DNA of 64,000 nt from Bacillus sp. M6-12 (lineage in GTDB: Bacteria > Bacillota > Bacilli > Bacillales > DSM-1321). The stretch is from positions 205,139 to 269,138 of the forward strand of contig NZ_PGVF01000016.1 in NCBI RefSeq assembly GCF_002860285.1, given 5' to 3'. The position numbers and the translations under genes were made by a program. The notes under the pieces were generated by a model, which saw nothing but the letters and a program-made list of their open reading frames with translations, searched no databases and was not told the DNA's origin. Positions within the stretch are counted from its first letter, which is position 1. Every line of letters starts with the position of its first letter. This document shows positions 42,693 through 51,576 of this stretch, piece after piece.

Positions 42693-43256
42693 TTATGCCT
42701 TTAACAAATCATGATCGACGTAACGCTCGCCATTTAGCTCACTCACAATGTTTATGGCAACTTTAGCGCCATCACCAGCGGTAATGATTGTATGCATGCT
42801 TACTCCGGCACATGTTCCAGCAGCCCATATTCCATCAATGTTAGTTTTTCCAGCTGCATCGCAGTCGATGATAGATTTAATACGGGGCTCGGTACCTGCT
42901 TTTGTTTGGACACCCGCTTGTTCTGCTAATTCTGTAATCATACCTGTTGCAAGAACGACATGTTTACCTTCATAGCTGCCATTCTCTGTTTCAATTGTAA
43001 ACCCTTCATCTGCCTTCACAATTTTCGCAGCCTTTGTTTGTACAATTTCGGCTCCGAACTTTTTCGCCTGTTTTTTGCCAATTTCAACAAGGTCAGGCCC
43101 TGTGATTTCAGCCACTCCATAATGGTTTTCAATCCACGCTCTTTTTGTGACGCTTTGATCGCTGTCAATAATTAAAGTGTTTTTTCCAGCCTTTGCAGTA
43201 ATAAGGGCAGCACTGCCGCCGGCAGGGCCAGCGCCAATAATAATTACTTCATACAT
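42693..43256 (-). CDS. FAD-dependent pyridine nucleotide oxidoreductase, thioredoxin reductase-like, short
   Basis: 187 residues, far shorter than the ~310 of thioredoxin reductase. It has the FAD site IIIGAGPAGGSAALITAKAGK, a middle VVLATGM, and the C-terminal FAD-binding GIWAAGTCAGVSMHTIITAGDGAKVAINI, but the NAD(P)-binding domain and the redox CxxC are missing. Such single-domain proteins are present in many Bacillaceae and bind FAD with little known activity. TTAGGAGG precedes the ATG. Confidence 0.78.
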   Translation of the reverse strand: MYEVIIIGAGPAGGSAALITAKAGKNTLIIDSDQSVTKRAWIENHYGVAEITGPDLVEIGKKQAKKFGAEIVQTKAAKIVKADEGFTIETENGSYEGKHVVLATGMITELAEQAGVQTKAGTEPRIKSIIDCDAAGKTNIDGIWAAGTCAGVSMHTIITAGDGAKVAINIVSELNGERYVDHDLLKA

Positions 43257-43344
43257 AGGTATAGCCTCCTAACAGAATTTAAAAAAATTCTATCAAGAAT
43301 TTTCATAAAATGGAAAGAATATGCTTACGGGTATACTGAACTAG

Positions 43345-43665
43345 TTAATCTGTTAACATACCCCAGCCGTCAGAGTGGCCGTTAAATGGTTTGCTTAAAT
43401 CATCAAGCCTCTTTTGGATATTCACTATCTCTTTATGTGTAAGCATCATTTTTCTGGAACAGTAGCACATCCATTCATCTGTTTCATCATCCTGAATGAC
43501 TTCTCCGTGCAATCCCTCAACCTTCATCGCTTCTAAGACCTTCTCGCCGCTTTTTTTATCTGGGACTGCAACAAAAAAATCAACAAGCTGAGGTTTTTTG
43601 AAGTTTATCCCTTCATTAAATAGCATGCTTAAAACCTTTCCATCTTCATCATTTGGAAATTTCAT
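43345..43665 (-). CDS. RraB-family protein (ribonuclease E inhibitor RraB-like)
   Basis: 106 residues. FPNDEDGKVLSMLFNEGINFKKPQLVDFFVAVPD, a tryptophan in DEWMCYCSRKMMLTHKEI, and the terminal HSDGWGMLTD match the RraB/DUF1260 family, whose hallmark is the opening PNDxDG and closing DGWG. RraB of enterobacteria binds RNase E; Bacillus species generally have no RNase E, so the partner must differ. GGAAGGAG precedes the ATG. The next gene upstream, also on the minus strand, ends 28 bases away. Confidence 0.75.
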   Translation of the reverse strand: MKFPNDEDGKVLSMLFNEGINFKKPQLVDFFVAVPDKKSGEKVLEAMKVEGLHGEVIQDDETDEWMCYCSRKMMLTHKEIVNIQKRLDDLSKPFNGHSDGWGMLTD

Positions 43666-43692
43666 TGGTTAAACTCCTTCCTTATCCACACA

Positions 43693-43938
43693 CTAATTGC
43701 CCTTGTTAAAAAACTTTCTATTACGATAGTTTTCTGCGTGATCTAGCTCGTTATTTATCAGCCATTCCATTTCCTCCAATTTGCCTCGGCTGACAGGAGG
43801 GTCCATTGCAGACCACTCCACATTATAAACAAAATAATAATACTTTACTCTTCTAAAAATAACGAGCGAATTCGGAAATTCATCAAAAGTTGCTTTTATA
43901 GTATTACGCCTTGCATATGCCCATCTGTTAAGTTTCAT
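43693..43938 (-). CDS. Hypothetical protein, 81 residues
   Basis: No family recognised. ATG at 43938 has AAAGGA seven bases upstream; the longer frame to 43968 is less likely. The product is basic and aromatic-rich near the start (MKLNRWAYARRNTIKATF, VKYYYFVYNVEWSAMD) and ends ELDHAENYRNRKFFNKGN. No membrane segment. It probably shares a transcript with the RraB-like gene 28 bases downstream. Confidence 0.6.
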   Translation of the reverse strand: MKLNRWAYARRNTIKATFDEFPNSLVIFRRVKYYYFVYNVEWSAMDPPVSRGKLEEMEWLINNELDHAENYRNRKFFNKGN

Positions 43939-44204
43939 ACAAAATCCTTTTCTTATGATAGCCGACATGCTATTCTTTACCCTAACTTCTTATAAATGAT
44001 AACTTTAAGAGAGAAACTTTTACAGGATAAACAAATAGAAAGCTAAAAAGAATATTTGAGATGACACAAAGGGGTTTATCATTAACATGAAGGTCTAAAA
44101 AACCCGAAAAAGGGTAGTAATAAAAGAATAATGGGTACGTTTTCAGGATATTTGTGATTCCGTCACGAGTATTTTTTTCATATTATGAATTAGGAGGGAA
44201 TAGG

Positions 44205-44732
44205 ATGAGGGATGTTACTCTATTACAGGTATTTGAGCATCGAATTGCCCAAAAATATTTGAAGCGCTCTGGGATCGCTCATGCTATTGCCGTAGCTTAT
44301 CATGCCTATCACCTGGCAAAGGAGCATGGAGAAGATGCAGACATAGCTGCAAAAGCCGGTTTATTGCATGACATAGGACATTTCACCTGGTATCGAAACG
44401 GAAAGTGGGATTACGATTTATACAGGCAAAATGATATACATCCAATAAAAGGAGCAGAAAGGGCGCATAAGCTCTTGATCCGTCTGGGAGAAAATCCGGT
44501 TAAAGCACGGACCATCTCGCTTGCGATTTTGTTTCATACTGACTCTTTTTTGCCCTCAAATGATATTATCCGAACACCGATCCAGCAGCTCATAAAATGG
44601 GCGGATGAAAAGGATGAGGAGAAGGGCGGGATGCATCATTACCGCAAACTGGATCATGAACGCGCCAGACAAAGCATTATTCGATTAGACCAAATGATTG
44701 ATGGAGAGGAGCCGCTTTCCAAGCACTCATAA
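44205..44732 (+). CDS. HD-domain phosphohydrolase
   Basis: 175 residues from ATG 44205 (AGGAGG seven bases upstream). The HD motif is GLLHDIGHF, with an earlier metal histidine in AVAYHAYHLAKEHG and later HPIKGAERAHKLL and FHTDSF. Size and layout suit a metal-dependent nucleotide or small-phosphate hydrolase of the YedJ/HDIG type. A terminator follows at once; the gene stands alone. Confidence 0.8.
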   Translation: MRDVTLLQVFEHRIAQKYLKRSGIAHAIAVAYHAYHLAKEHGEDADIAAKAGLLHDIGHFTWYRNGKWDYDLYRQNDIHPIKGAERAHKLLIRLGENPVKARTISLAILFHTDSFLPSNDIIRTPIQQLIKWADEKDEEKGGMHHYRKLDHERARQSIIRLDQMIDGEEPLSKHS

Positions 44733-44767
44733 CAACAACCACAGGACACGGTCTTGTGGTTGTTTTT
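44733..44767 (+). terminator. Terminator of the HD-domain gene
   Basis: ACAACCACAGGAC pairs with GTCTTGTGGTTGT (one mismatch) around ACG, followed by TTTT. Confidence 0.85.
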
Positions 44768-44852
44768 GCATAAGTTTCTCCAAAATGATGGCCCTATTAA
44801 TGCAAGGGTATGATAAGATTAACAAAATCTAAAAAAGCCCGAGGCGATTTTT

Positions 44853-46292
44853 ATGAAAATCAAGATGCTTTATCTTTTCTTGGCGGCTTATATACTCTTG
44901 TTTTCCATTTCCATACATACCTACCAGAATAGGATCTCCAGCCCTGTTATCAGTGACAAAGGGAGGCTGCTTCCGATCAGGGTCAAGTCGGTGGAGAAGG
45001 CGGCCGATCATAAACAGCTGCAGAAATTGATAAAGGAAGCTATGCACACGAATGATAAATTTTCGATCGCCGGCATGCAGCACAGCCAGGGCGGGCACAC
45101 CTATTATCCAAATGCGATTATGCTCGATATGAAAGAATATAATAAAATACTTGATTTTGATCCAAAACAAAAAGAAATCACCGTCCAAAGCGGGGCAACG
45201 TGGGATGATATCCAGAAATATATTAACCCCCATGGTCTCGCGGTTAAAGTGATGCAGTCGCAAAATATCTTTACTGTTGGAGGGGCATTGAGTGTAAATG
45301 TCCATGGCAGGGACATACGAAATGATGCATTAATAGATACAGTAAAGTCGTTTCGCCTGTTAGCACCTGACGGCAGGATCTTAAATGTTAGCAAAAAAGA
45401 GAATGCTGAGCTTTTTCCATTGGTTATCGGCGGATATGGATTATTTGGTGTGATTCTTGATGTAACCTTAAAACTAACGGATGATGAACTCTATCAGTTA
45501 CGAACCGGTTTGGTAGAATACAAGGATTATCCTGACTTTTTCAAGAATGAGATCAGGAACAATCCGGGGGTGAAAATGCATCTGGCCCGTATTTCAGTTG
45601 CCCCAAAAAACCTTTTAAAAGATATGTATGTTACCGATTATTTACTGGCAGACGATCAGAGCATGCATCAGCAATTTAGTAAATTAAAGGGCGAAGGAAT
45701 TATTGCAGTGCCAAAATTGTTCCTGGGAATATCCCGTTACAGTGATTGGGGAAAAAATGCTTTTTGGGACCTGCAAAAAAACTATACAGAACAGCAGAAT
45801 GGTTCATTTGAAACCCGGAACAACGTCATGAGGTCCGAGTCCGCTTTTATGGATTATGAAAACGGAACACGAACGGAGACATTGCAGGAATATTTCGTGC
45901 CTGTCGACCAATTCCCCGGTTATATAGATGAGCTGCGCTCGGTGCTTCAAAACGAAAAGAATTTTAATCTGCTCAATATTACTGTCCGGTTTGTCGAAAA
46001 AAACGAAAATGCTGTATTATCCTATGCGAAGGATGATATGTTTGCTCTTGTCCTGCTGATTAACCAAGGCCGATCCTCAGCGGAGAAGAAAGAGACAGGG
46101 CGGGTTATCCGAAAAATGATCAACGTCACCCTGAACCATAAGGGCAGCTATTATTTGCCGTATTACCCTTATCCGACTCGCGGGCAGCTTAAAAAAGCTT
46201 ACCCGCGGATAGATGAGTTTTTTACAAAGAAAAAAGAATTTGACCCGAATGACCGCTTTGTGAACCTATTTTATGAGGAGTATGGAAGATGA
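44853..46292 (+). CDS. FAD-linked oxidase (FAD_binding_4; YitY-like), membrane-anchored
   Basis: 479 residues. A hydrophobic segment at ~5-22 (MLYLFLAAYILLFSISI) serves as signal anchor. The VAO-type FAD domain follows: FSIAGMQHSQGGHTYYPNAIMLDM, ITVQSGATWDDIQKYINPHGL and VGGALSVNVHGRD, where histidines may bind FAD covalently. The C-terminal half is the substrate cap. Relatives oxidise sugar lactones or polyprenyl-phosphoribose. It overlaps the next gene by four bases, the same pairing as B. subtilis yitY-yitZ. Ribosome site is modest (GAGGCGA). Confidence 0.82.
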   Translation: MKIKMLYLFLAAYILLFSISIHTYQNRISSPVISDKGRLLPIRVKSVEKAADHKQLQKLIKEAMHTNDKFSIAGMQHSQGGHTYYPNAIMLDMKEYNKILDFDPKQKEITVQSGATWDDIQKYINPHGLAVKVMQSQNIFTVGGALSVNVHGRDIRNDALIDTVKSFRLLAPDGRILNVSKKENAELFPLVIGGYGLFGVILDVTLKLTDDELYQLRTGLVEYKDYPDFFKNEIRNNPGVKMHLARISVAPKNLLKDMYVTDYLLADDQSMHQQFSKLKGEGIIAVPKLFLGISRYSDWGKNAFWDLQKNYTEQQNGSFETRNNVMRSESAFMDYENGTRTETLQEYFVPVDQFPGYIDELRSVLQNEKNFNLLNITVRFVEKNENAVLSYAKDDMFALVLLINQGRSSAEKKETGRVIRKMINVTLNHKGSYYLPYYPYPTRGQLKKAYPRIDEFFTKKKEFDPNDRFVNLFYEEYGR

Positions 46293-46864
46293 CATATCAG
46301 AGGTTTATCATCTCTCAAAGCATTGTTATTATGGCTGGCAGCATTGTTTTTCCATTTTATATCCTGCTGCTCCGAAATGCCGGTGACAGCTATTCGCAAT
46401 TTGGCTGGGCATATGGGCTGTTCGCATTAAGCGCCGCGCTTTTCTATCCGGTCATAGGAAGGTTTTCAGACCGAATAGGTGACCAGCGGCTGCTGGTTGT
46501 TTACTCTTGGGCAATGGCATTGCTGTTATTATTTTTTCCGCTGGTAACAGAGGTATGGCAGGTTTATCTGCTTCAAGTTTTAATGGGATTATTGGGAGCG
46601 GTTCAGAAAAACACAGAAAAGACATCATTAGCCCGTCATACCGAAAATAAGCAGGTGGGCAGGGAAATAGGGAAGTACCATGCATGGACTGGCATCGGAG
46701 GGGCAATTGCCATTATCCTTACTGGGTATCTGGTAGACTTTCTGACAATCGGAAGCATTTTCTATATTGCTTCCTTCATGTATATGGTGAGCGGGTTTGT
46801 GCTAATGAAAAAATTAAAGCGGAACAAAGATAAAAGTGATATGAGCAAGTTAGGCGTTAAATAA
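46289..46864 (+). CDS. Half-length MFS-family membrane protein (YitZ-like)
   Basis: 191 residues with six hydrophobic helices, corresponding to the first half of a 12-helix major facilitator; the motif-A-like GRFSDRIGDQRLL lies between helices 2 and 3. B. subtilis YitZ has the same size and the same upstream partner, so this is not a fresh truncation. It would have to dimerise to transport. Translationally coupled to the FAD oxidase. Confidence 0.78.
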   Translation: MTYQRFIISQSIVIMAGSIVFPFYILLLRNAGDSYSQFGWAYGLFALSAALFYPVIGRFSDRIGDQRLLVVYSWAMALLLLFFPLVTEVWQVYLLQVLMGLLGAVQKNTEKTSLARHTENKQVGREIGKYHAWTGIGGAIAIILTGYLVDFLTIGSIFYIASFMYMVSGFVLMKKLKRNKDKSDMSKLGVK

Positions 46865-46906
46865 AAAGGCAGGCAGCCCGTTTATTTACTCGAGTTGCCT
46901 CCCTTT
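46865..46906. terminator. Bidirectional terminator between converging genes
   Basis: AAAGGCAGGCA pairs with TGCCTCCCTTT (one C-C mismatch) around a 20-base loop; A-rich left and T-containing right flanks. Confidence 0.55.
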
Positions 46907-46911
46907 ACTGT

Positions 46912-48249
46912 TTATAACACTGCATTAGCCTTAATAAGCTGCTTTTGTAATTCTTTAATGTCAATTTCATTAACATTTTTGTTCGTTGTGATTGCAAGTG
47001 CCGCGGCTGTTCCTGCAGCCTGCCCGGCCGCCATTGCGCTGGGGGTTAATCTTGTTGTCGCCATAGCTTCATGGGAAGCAGAGAGGCATCGGCCTGCCAC
47101 TAAGAGATTGGTAATCTTTTTTGCGAGAAGGGTACGGTACGGGATATCAAATGATCCGTCACCTTCGACCCAGGCAACTTCCATTCCATTGCCGCTCGGT
47201 GCATGAATATCAATCGGATAGCCGCTTTTAGCAATAACATCGTCAAACTTGCGTCCTGCAATAACATCTTCTTTAGTGAGGATATATTCGCCTTCAATCC
47301 GCCTAGACTCCCTTATTCCGATCTGTGCACCGGTACTTGAGATAGATGCCTTCTCAAACCCAGGTATCCATTTAACAAGGAAATCGGCAACCATTAAAAC
47401 CTGCTTCCGGCCTTCAATTTCTGCCTTCGTTAAATCTTCAATCTTAGTTGCATCAAGATCTTGGACTCTCGTCATATTAACCAGTACTTCATCCTCTGCC
47501 GGACCGGCAAAAAACAGGACCTGATCCCGGTTAATTGGCAGGTTTGCTTCCTTCCATTCCTTATAAAACCCTTGAACGGATGTCAAAGGAAGATCAGCTA
47601 GCTCATCAAATGGAGTCTTTCTGAAAAAGTTTTCAGGGTGTTTAATCATTTCCTTCTTAACTTTTTGCAGATTAACGCCTCTCATCCGGAATTTCATTGT
47701 CAGCGGCTGTGTTTTTTGATCCTCATCACGGCCCTTTAATGTAGGGGCTCCGGAAAGATAGGCGAGATCAGCATCGCCTGATGTATCGATAAAGATATCT
47801 GCGAACACTTTCACCCTGCCTGATTTAGAGGTGATTTCAATGTAGGAGATGTGATTGTCAACCACCTCCAAATTATCTACAAAACTATGAACTAATAAAT
47901 CCACGTTTGCTTCTTCCAGCATTTCAACAGCAACTACCTTATATACATCAGGATCATACGGTGTAACGCTATATACGAAACCGCAAGTATCCCGAAGATG
48001 ACCTGGAGAAGCGCCGCGTTCCTTTAAACGCTGCACGATTTCTTCTGCAATTCCTTTAATTACTTGTTCGCCATTTTCTGTATGGAATGTCATCCAAGGG
48101 TAAACGCTTGCAATTGTCGACATGCCGCCAAGAAATCCATGCCTTTCCACCAATAATACCTTTTTATTGCTTCGGCCCGCTGCAATCGCAGCATTAATGC
48201 CGGCAGGGCCGCCACCGACAATTACGATATCATAATGTTTTTCCATCAT
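46912..48249 (-). CDS. FAD-dependent oxidoreductase (FAD_oxidored, PF12831 type)
   Basis: 445 residues. The dinucleotide fold YDIVIVGGGPAGINAAIAAGRSNKKVLLVERHGFLGGM is at the N-terminus; later DIFIDTSGDADLAYLSGAP and the closing LLVAGRCLSASHEAMATTRLTPSAMAAGQAAGTAAA are diagnostic of this family, whose members often act on sugars or secondary alcohols. AGGAGG lies five bases before ATG 48249 (eight before ATG 48246). It is divergent from the PTS/GH4 operon and shares its 222-base regulatory region, so a part in metabolism of the same sugar is possible. Confidence 0.82.
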   Translation of the reverse strand: MMEKHYDIVIVGGGPAGINAAIAAGRSNKKVLLVERHGFLGGMSTIASVYPWMTFHTENGEQVIKGIAEEIVQRLKERGASPGHLRDTCGFVYSVTPYDPDVYKVVAVEMLEEANVDLLVHSFVDNLEVVDNHISYIEITSKSGRVKVFADIFIDTSGDADLAYLSGAPTLKGRDEDQKTQPLTMKFRMRGVNLQKVKKEMIKHPENFFRKTPFDELADLPLTSVQGFYKEWKEANLPINRDQVLFFAGPAEDEVLVNMTRVQDLDATKIEDLTKAEIEGRKQVLMVADFLVKWIPGFEKASISSTGAQIGIRESRRIEGEYILTKEDVIAGRKFDDVIAKSGYPIDIHAPSGNGMEVAWVEGDGSFDIPYRTLLAKKITNLLVAGRCLSASHEAMATTRLTPSAMAAGQAAGTAAALAITTNKNVNEIDIKELQKQLIKANAVL

Positions 48250-48339
48250 ATGTTCCTCCTGTTTAATAGAAGTCAAGTTTATATTATAGTAATATAGTAG
48301 CCTAATTTAAGGTTGGGTTTCTATGAAAAGAGTGGATGT

Positions 48340-48384
48340 TGGAACATGTTTCAATCTTGTAACCGTTGCCAAAACATGTTCCAA
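48340..48384. promoter_or_regulatory. Paired palindromic operators between the FAD oxidoreductase and PTS genes
   Basis: TGGAACATGTTTCA (48340-48353) and AAAACATGTTCCAA (48371-48384) are two copies of a GGAACATGTTCC-type palindrome with centres exactly 30 bp apart, about three helical turns. They are probable sites for the RpiR-family regulator encoded at the end of the operon. Confidence 0.6.
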
Positions 48385-48426
48385 GAATGATAAATATAAA
48401 ATAATATTGTGATATATTGATGGTGT

Positions 48427-48440
48427 TGAAAGCGTATTCA
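48427..48440 (+). promoter_or_regulatory. cre-like catabolite-repression site before the PTS gene
   Basis: TGAAAGCGTATTCA matches the CcpA consensus TGWAANCGNTNWCA at all but one defined position and lies 31 bases before the GTG start. Confidence 0.55.
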
Positions 48441-48471
48441 GATTTAAATGGGTTAAAAGGGGGTTATTTAT

Positions 48472-50097
48472 GTGAAAAAGAAATTACAAAGTTATTTTTC
48501 AATGCTGGGCAGGTCTTTCCTTCTTGGTGTAGCGGTTATGTCATTCTTCGTATTGCTTCTTACACTTGGAGCAGTTTTGAAAAATCCTCACTTTATCGAA
48601 GCTGCACCCTTTTTAGGAAGTACTGCCATTCAATTTATCGCTAATGCGTTAAGTGAATCAGGATTGGTTGTTATCAGATTTATGCCATTAGTATTTGCCG
48701 TTTCGATTGCAATAGGAATGTCAGAAAAGGGCAATAAAGAACTCGCTGCATTCTCCTCGGTAATTGGCTATCTATTCATGATTACATTTTCAAGCTTGGC
48801 AATCAGCAGCTTCGGAATGGCAATCCGTCCGGATGTCCTAGTCGGGGATAACAATATGGTCAGCATAACGCAAACGCTTGATATGAGAAAAGCAATGCAG
48901 ACTTTCGTGCTTGGAATTCAAACAATTGATACAGGTGTTTTAGGCGGAGTGCTCGTTGGTACGGTTGCTGCATGGGCGACGAAACGTTTCCGCGATCAAT
49001 CATTGCCTATGATTTTCAGTTTTTATCAAGGTAAGCATTTTCCTCCGATCGTAACAGGATTCATCTTTATGCTGGTGGGTATTGCGATTCCGTTCGTTTG
49101 GCCTTATATCGGCGGTGGTATTTATAAAGCTGCCCAACTTGTGACCGGGGCAGGTGTTGTTGGATCATTCTTGTTCGGATTCATTGAAAGGATCCTTATT
49201 CCAACCGGGCTCCACCATGTGTGGTACTCTTTAGCCCACTTTACTCCAGTAGGCGGAGTAAAAGAAATTTGCGGTGAAGTATTCACAGGTACAAAAGCGA
49301 TTACTACCGGAGCACTAGGATGTGGTGAATTCAGCGGCGATTTATCGGACATCACCCGTGTCTGGCTTGGACAAGGTGCGACACCAATCAAAGTATTTGG
49401 TATCCCGGGTGCATTATTGGGTATTTACTTAGCTGCTAAAAATAAAAACAGGGCTAAGGTTATTGTCATTTCAGCAGCAAGTGCATCTTTCTTTGCAGGT
49501 GTTACCGAGCCATTTGAATTCTTATTCATGTTCCTGGCACCTGGATTATTTGTCATCCATGCTGCATTAACAGGACTTTCATTTGCTATTCTTGACATGG
49601 TTAATGCGTCATATCTGGGTGGAAACAACATCATCGAATTAATATTTAACGGTGTATTCCAGGGACATAAATCTACGTGGGTTCCTATTTTTGTTGTAGG
49701 TATAGCCATGTTCTTTATCTACTTAATCACATTCAAGTGGTATATAGAGAAGTTTAATATCATGACTCCTGGGCGTGAGCCAGAGGATGACACAGACGAG
49801 GTACTGATAGCAGAAGTAGCTGCGTCTAAGCTAATTATACAGAAAACAGATAGACATGAAGTAGCAAGCAAGCTTATTGAACATCTTGGCGGAAGAGAAA
49901 ATATCAAAGACTATACAAACTGTATTTCGCGGCTTCGTGTTTTTGTGAAGGACCCTGCATTGGTAAATAAAAATGCGCTTAAAAAACTTCCAGATTCTCT
50001 TGGCATGTCCCAGCCATCAGAAGAAGAATTCCATATTGTGTTTGGTATGAAGGTATCTGAGTATCGAAGCGCAGTAGACAAGCAAATGGGAGAGTAA
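48472..50097 (+). CDS. PTS EIICB component, alpha-glucoside/maltose type (MalP/GlvC-like)
   Basis: 541 residues: EIIC (~1-425) with about ten membrane segments and GVTEPFEFLFMFLAP, the glucose-superfamily sugar-site motif, then a linker and EIIB (~455-541) with phospho-acceptor C484 in YTNCISRLRVFVKD. No EIIA domain is attached, so phosphate must come from a general EIIA-Glc. The GTG at 48472 follows AAAAGGGGG. Immediately followed by a 6-phospho-alpha-glucosidase, which indicates maltose or a similar alpha-glucoside as substrate. Confidence 0.9.
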   Translation: MKKKLQSYFSMLGRSFLLGVAVMSFFVLLLTLGAVLKNPHFIEAAPFLGSTAIQFIANALSESGLVVIRFMPLVFAVSIAIGMSEKGNKELAAFSSVIGYLFMITFSSLAISSFGMAIRPDVLVGDNNMVSITQTLDMRKAMQTFVLGIQTIDTGVLGGVLVGTVAAWATKRFRDQSLPMIFSFYQGKHFPPIVTGFIFMLVGIAIPFVWPYIGGGIYKAAQLVTGAGVVGSFLFGFIERILIPTGLHHVWYSLAHFTPVGGVKEICGEVFTGTKAITTGALGCGEFSGDLSDITRVWLGQGATPIKVFGIPGALLGIYLAAKNKNRAKVIVISAASASFFAGVTEPFEFLFMFLAPGLFVIHAALTGLSFAILDMVNASYLGGNNIIELIFNGVFQGHKSTWVPIFVVGIAMFFIYLITFKWYIEKFNIMTPGREPEDDTDEVLIAEVAASKLIIQKTDRHEVASKLIEHLGGRENIKDYTNCISRLRVFVKDPALVNKNALKKLPDSLGMSQPSEEEFHIVFGMKVSEYRSAVDKQMGE

Positions 50098-50121
50098 AAA
50101 CTAACAAAGAGGTGCTATATA

Positions 50122-51444
50122 ATGAAAACTTTTAAAATAGCAGTAGCAGGCGGAGGCTCAACATATACACCAGGAATTGTGAAAGCTCTAATGCTTAAAA
50201 AACAAGAATTTCCTGTAAGCGAAATCCGTCTTTACGATATTAATGAAGAACGTCAGAGAAAAGTAGCTCTTATAACAGAAAAGGTTGTCCAGGAGTTTAA
50301 TCCAAATGTAAAAATCAGTGCGACAACCGATCCAAAACAAGCATTTGAGGGTGCAGACTTTATTTTTGCCCAGCTGCGCGTAGGCGGCAATGCAATGAGG
50401 GAAAAAGATGAAAAAATTCCGTTCAGCAATGGAGTAGTTGGCCAGGAAACTTGCGGCCCAGGAGGAATGGCGTATGGAATGCGAACCATTGGCCCAATGC
50501 TTGAGCTTTGCGATTTTGCGGCCGAATATGCTCCTGATGCTTGGATCATCAATTACTCCAATCCGGCAGCCATTGTAGCAGAAGCAATTAGGAAAATGCG
50601 CCCAAATGCCCGCATCCTGAATATTTGTGATATGCCAATTGGAATGATGCTGAGAATGGCAGAAATAATCGGCTGTGAATATGACGAAATTGAAGTAGAC
50701 TATTTTGGTTTAAACCACTTTGGCTGGTTCACTGATGTTTATGTTAAAGGTGAAAGCCGCATGGGAGAGCTTCGGGAATACATGAGTGAGCATGGTCTTG
50801 TTACACCTGAGCAATCCAAGGACCTTCAGCATTCCGATATAGACTGGATTAAGGCCCACACAAATGTAGCAAAAATGCTTAAGTTGTTCCCTGAGTATTT
50901 GCCAAGCTCTTATCTACAATATTACTTGATTCCGAAAACAATAGTGGAACAGCAAAATCCGGAATACACAAGGGCCAACCGTGTAATGGATAACCGCGAA
51001 CAAAATCTCTTTGATTCAATCGAACATTTAGAACAAACAGGTGAATTTAAGGAAGGTTTTAAAGTGGGCGTACACGGTACGTTTATCGTTGATGTAGCTA
51101 TGTCCATCGCTTTTGACCAAAGAAAACGATTCCTGCTGATTGTAGAAAATAATGGTGCCATTCCTAACCTTCCTGCAGATGCAATGGTTGAAATACCAGC
51201 ATATGTAACAAGCCGAGGACCTGAGCCAGTCAGACTTGAACCAATTGGATTATTCTACAAGGGATTAATTGAGCAGCAGCTGGCTTCTGAAAAGCTGCTG
51301 GTTGAAGCTTCACTTGAAGGATCTTATCAAAAAGCTCTGCAGGCGTTCGCACTTAATAAAACCTTCCCATCAGTGGAAGTTGCAAAAACTGTGCTAGATG
51401 AGTTAATCGAAGCAAATAAAGAATTTTGGCCAGCTTTAAATTAA
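50122..51444 (+). CDS. malA: 6-phospho-alpha-glucosidase, GH4 (MalA/GlvA-like)
   Basis: 440 residues. NAD site VAGGGSTYTPGIVKALM, the GH4 hallmarks ADFIFAQLRVGG and GQETCGPGGMAYGMRT (metal Cys), INYSNPAAIVAEA, NICDMP and LNHFGW (metal His). GH4 enzymes use NAD+ and Mn2+ to cleave by oxidation at C3. The alpha rather than beta type is suggested by close overall similarity to MalA and by the CDMP motif. AAGAGG before the ATG, 24 bases after the PTS stop. Cytosolic; acts on the phosphorylated sugar delivered by the PTS. Confidence 0.9.
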   Translation: MKTFKIAVAGGGSTYTPGIVKALMLKKQEFPVSEIRLYDINEERQRKVALITEKVVQEFNPNVKISATTDPKQAFEGADFIFAQLRVGGNAMREKDEKIPFSNGVVGQETCGPGGMAYGMRTIGPMLELCDFAAEYAPDAWIINYSNPAAIVAEAIRKMRPNARILNICDMPIGMMLRMAEIIGCEYDEIEVDYFGLNHFGWFTDVYVKGESRMGELREYMSEHGLVTPEQSKDLQHSDIDWIKAHTNVAKMLKLFPEYLPSSYLQYYLIPKTIVEQQNPEYTRANRVMDNREQNLFDSIEHLEQTGEFKEGFKVGVHGTFIVDVAMSIAFDQRKRFLLIVENNGAIPNLPADAMVEIPAYVTSRGPEPVRLEPIGLFYKGLIEQQLASEKLLVEASLEGSYQKALQAFALNKTFPSVEVAKTVLDELIEANKEFWPALN

Positions 51445-51461
51445 CATTATATGCAAGAATT

Positions 51462-51493
51462 GACCTGGACTATTGTTCAGGTCTGTTTTTTAT
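51462..51493 (+). terminator. Terminator between the GH4 gene and the regulator gene
   Basis: GACCTGGAC pairs with GTTCAGGTC (one mismatch) around TATT, followed by TGTTTTTTATT. The regulator downstream would be read by leakage or from its own promoter. Confidence 0.8.
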
Positions 51494-51576
51494 TATTGCA
51501 GTCTATTATTTTCCAGATTTCTTTCTTGGTTTTCCTATTCTATAATAGAAAAAATAGAAAGGAAGTTGTTGCCTCA

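Noticed and set aside
51451..51576. N-terminal extension of the RpiR regulator with a hydrophobic stretch
   Set aside because: It spans the terminator of the preceding gene and has no ribosome site; the HTH protein starts normally at 51577.
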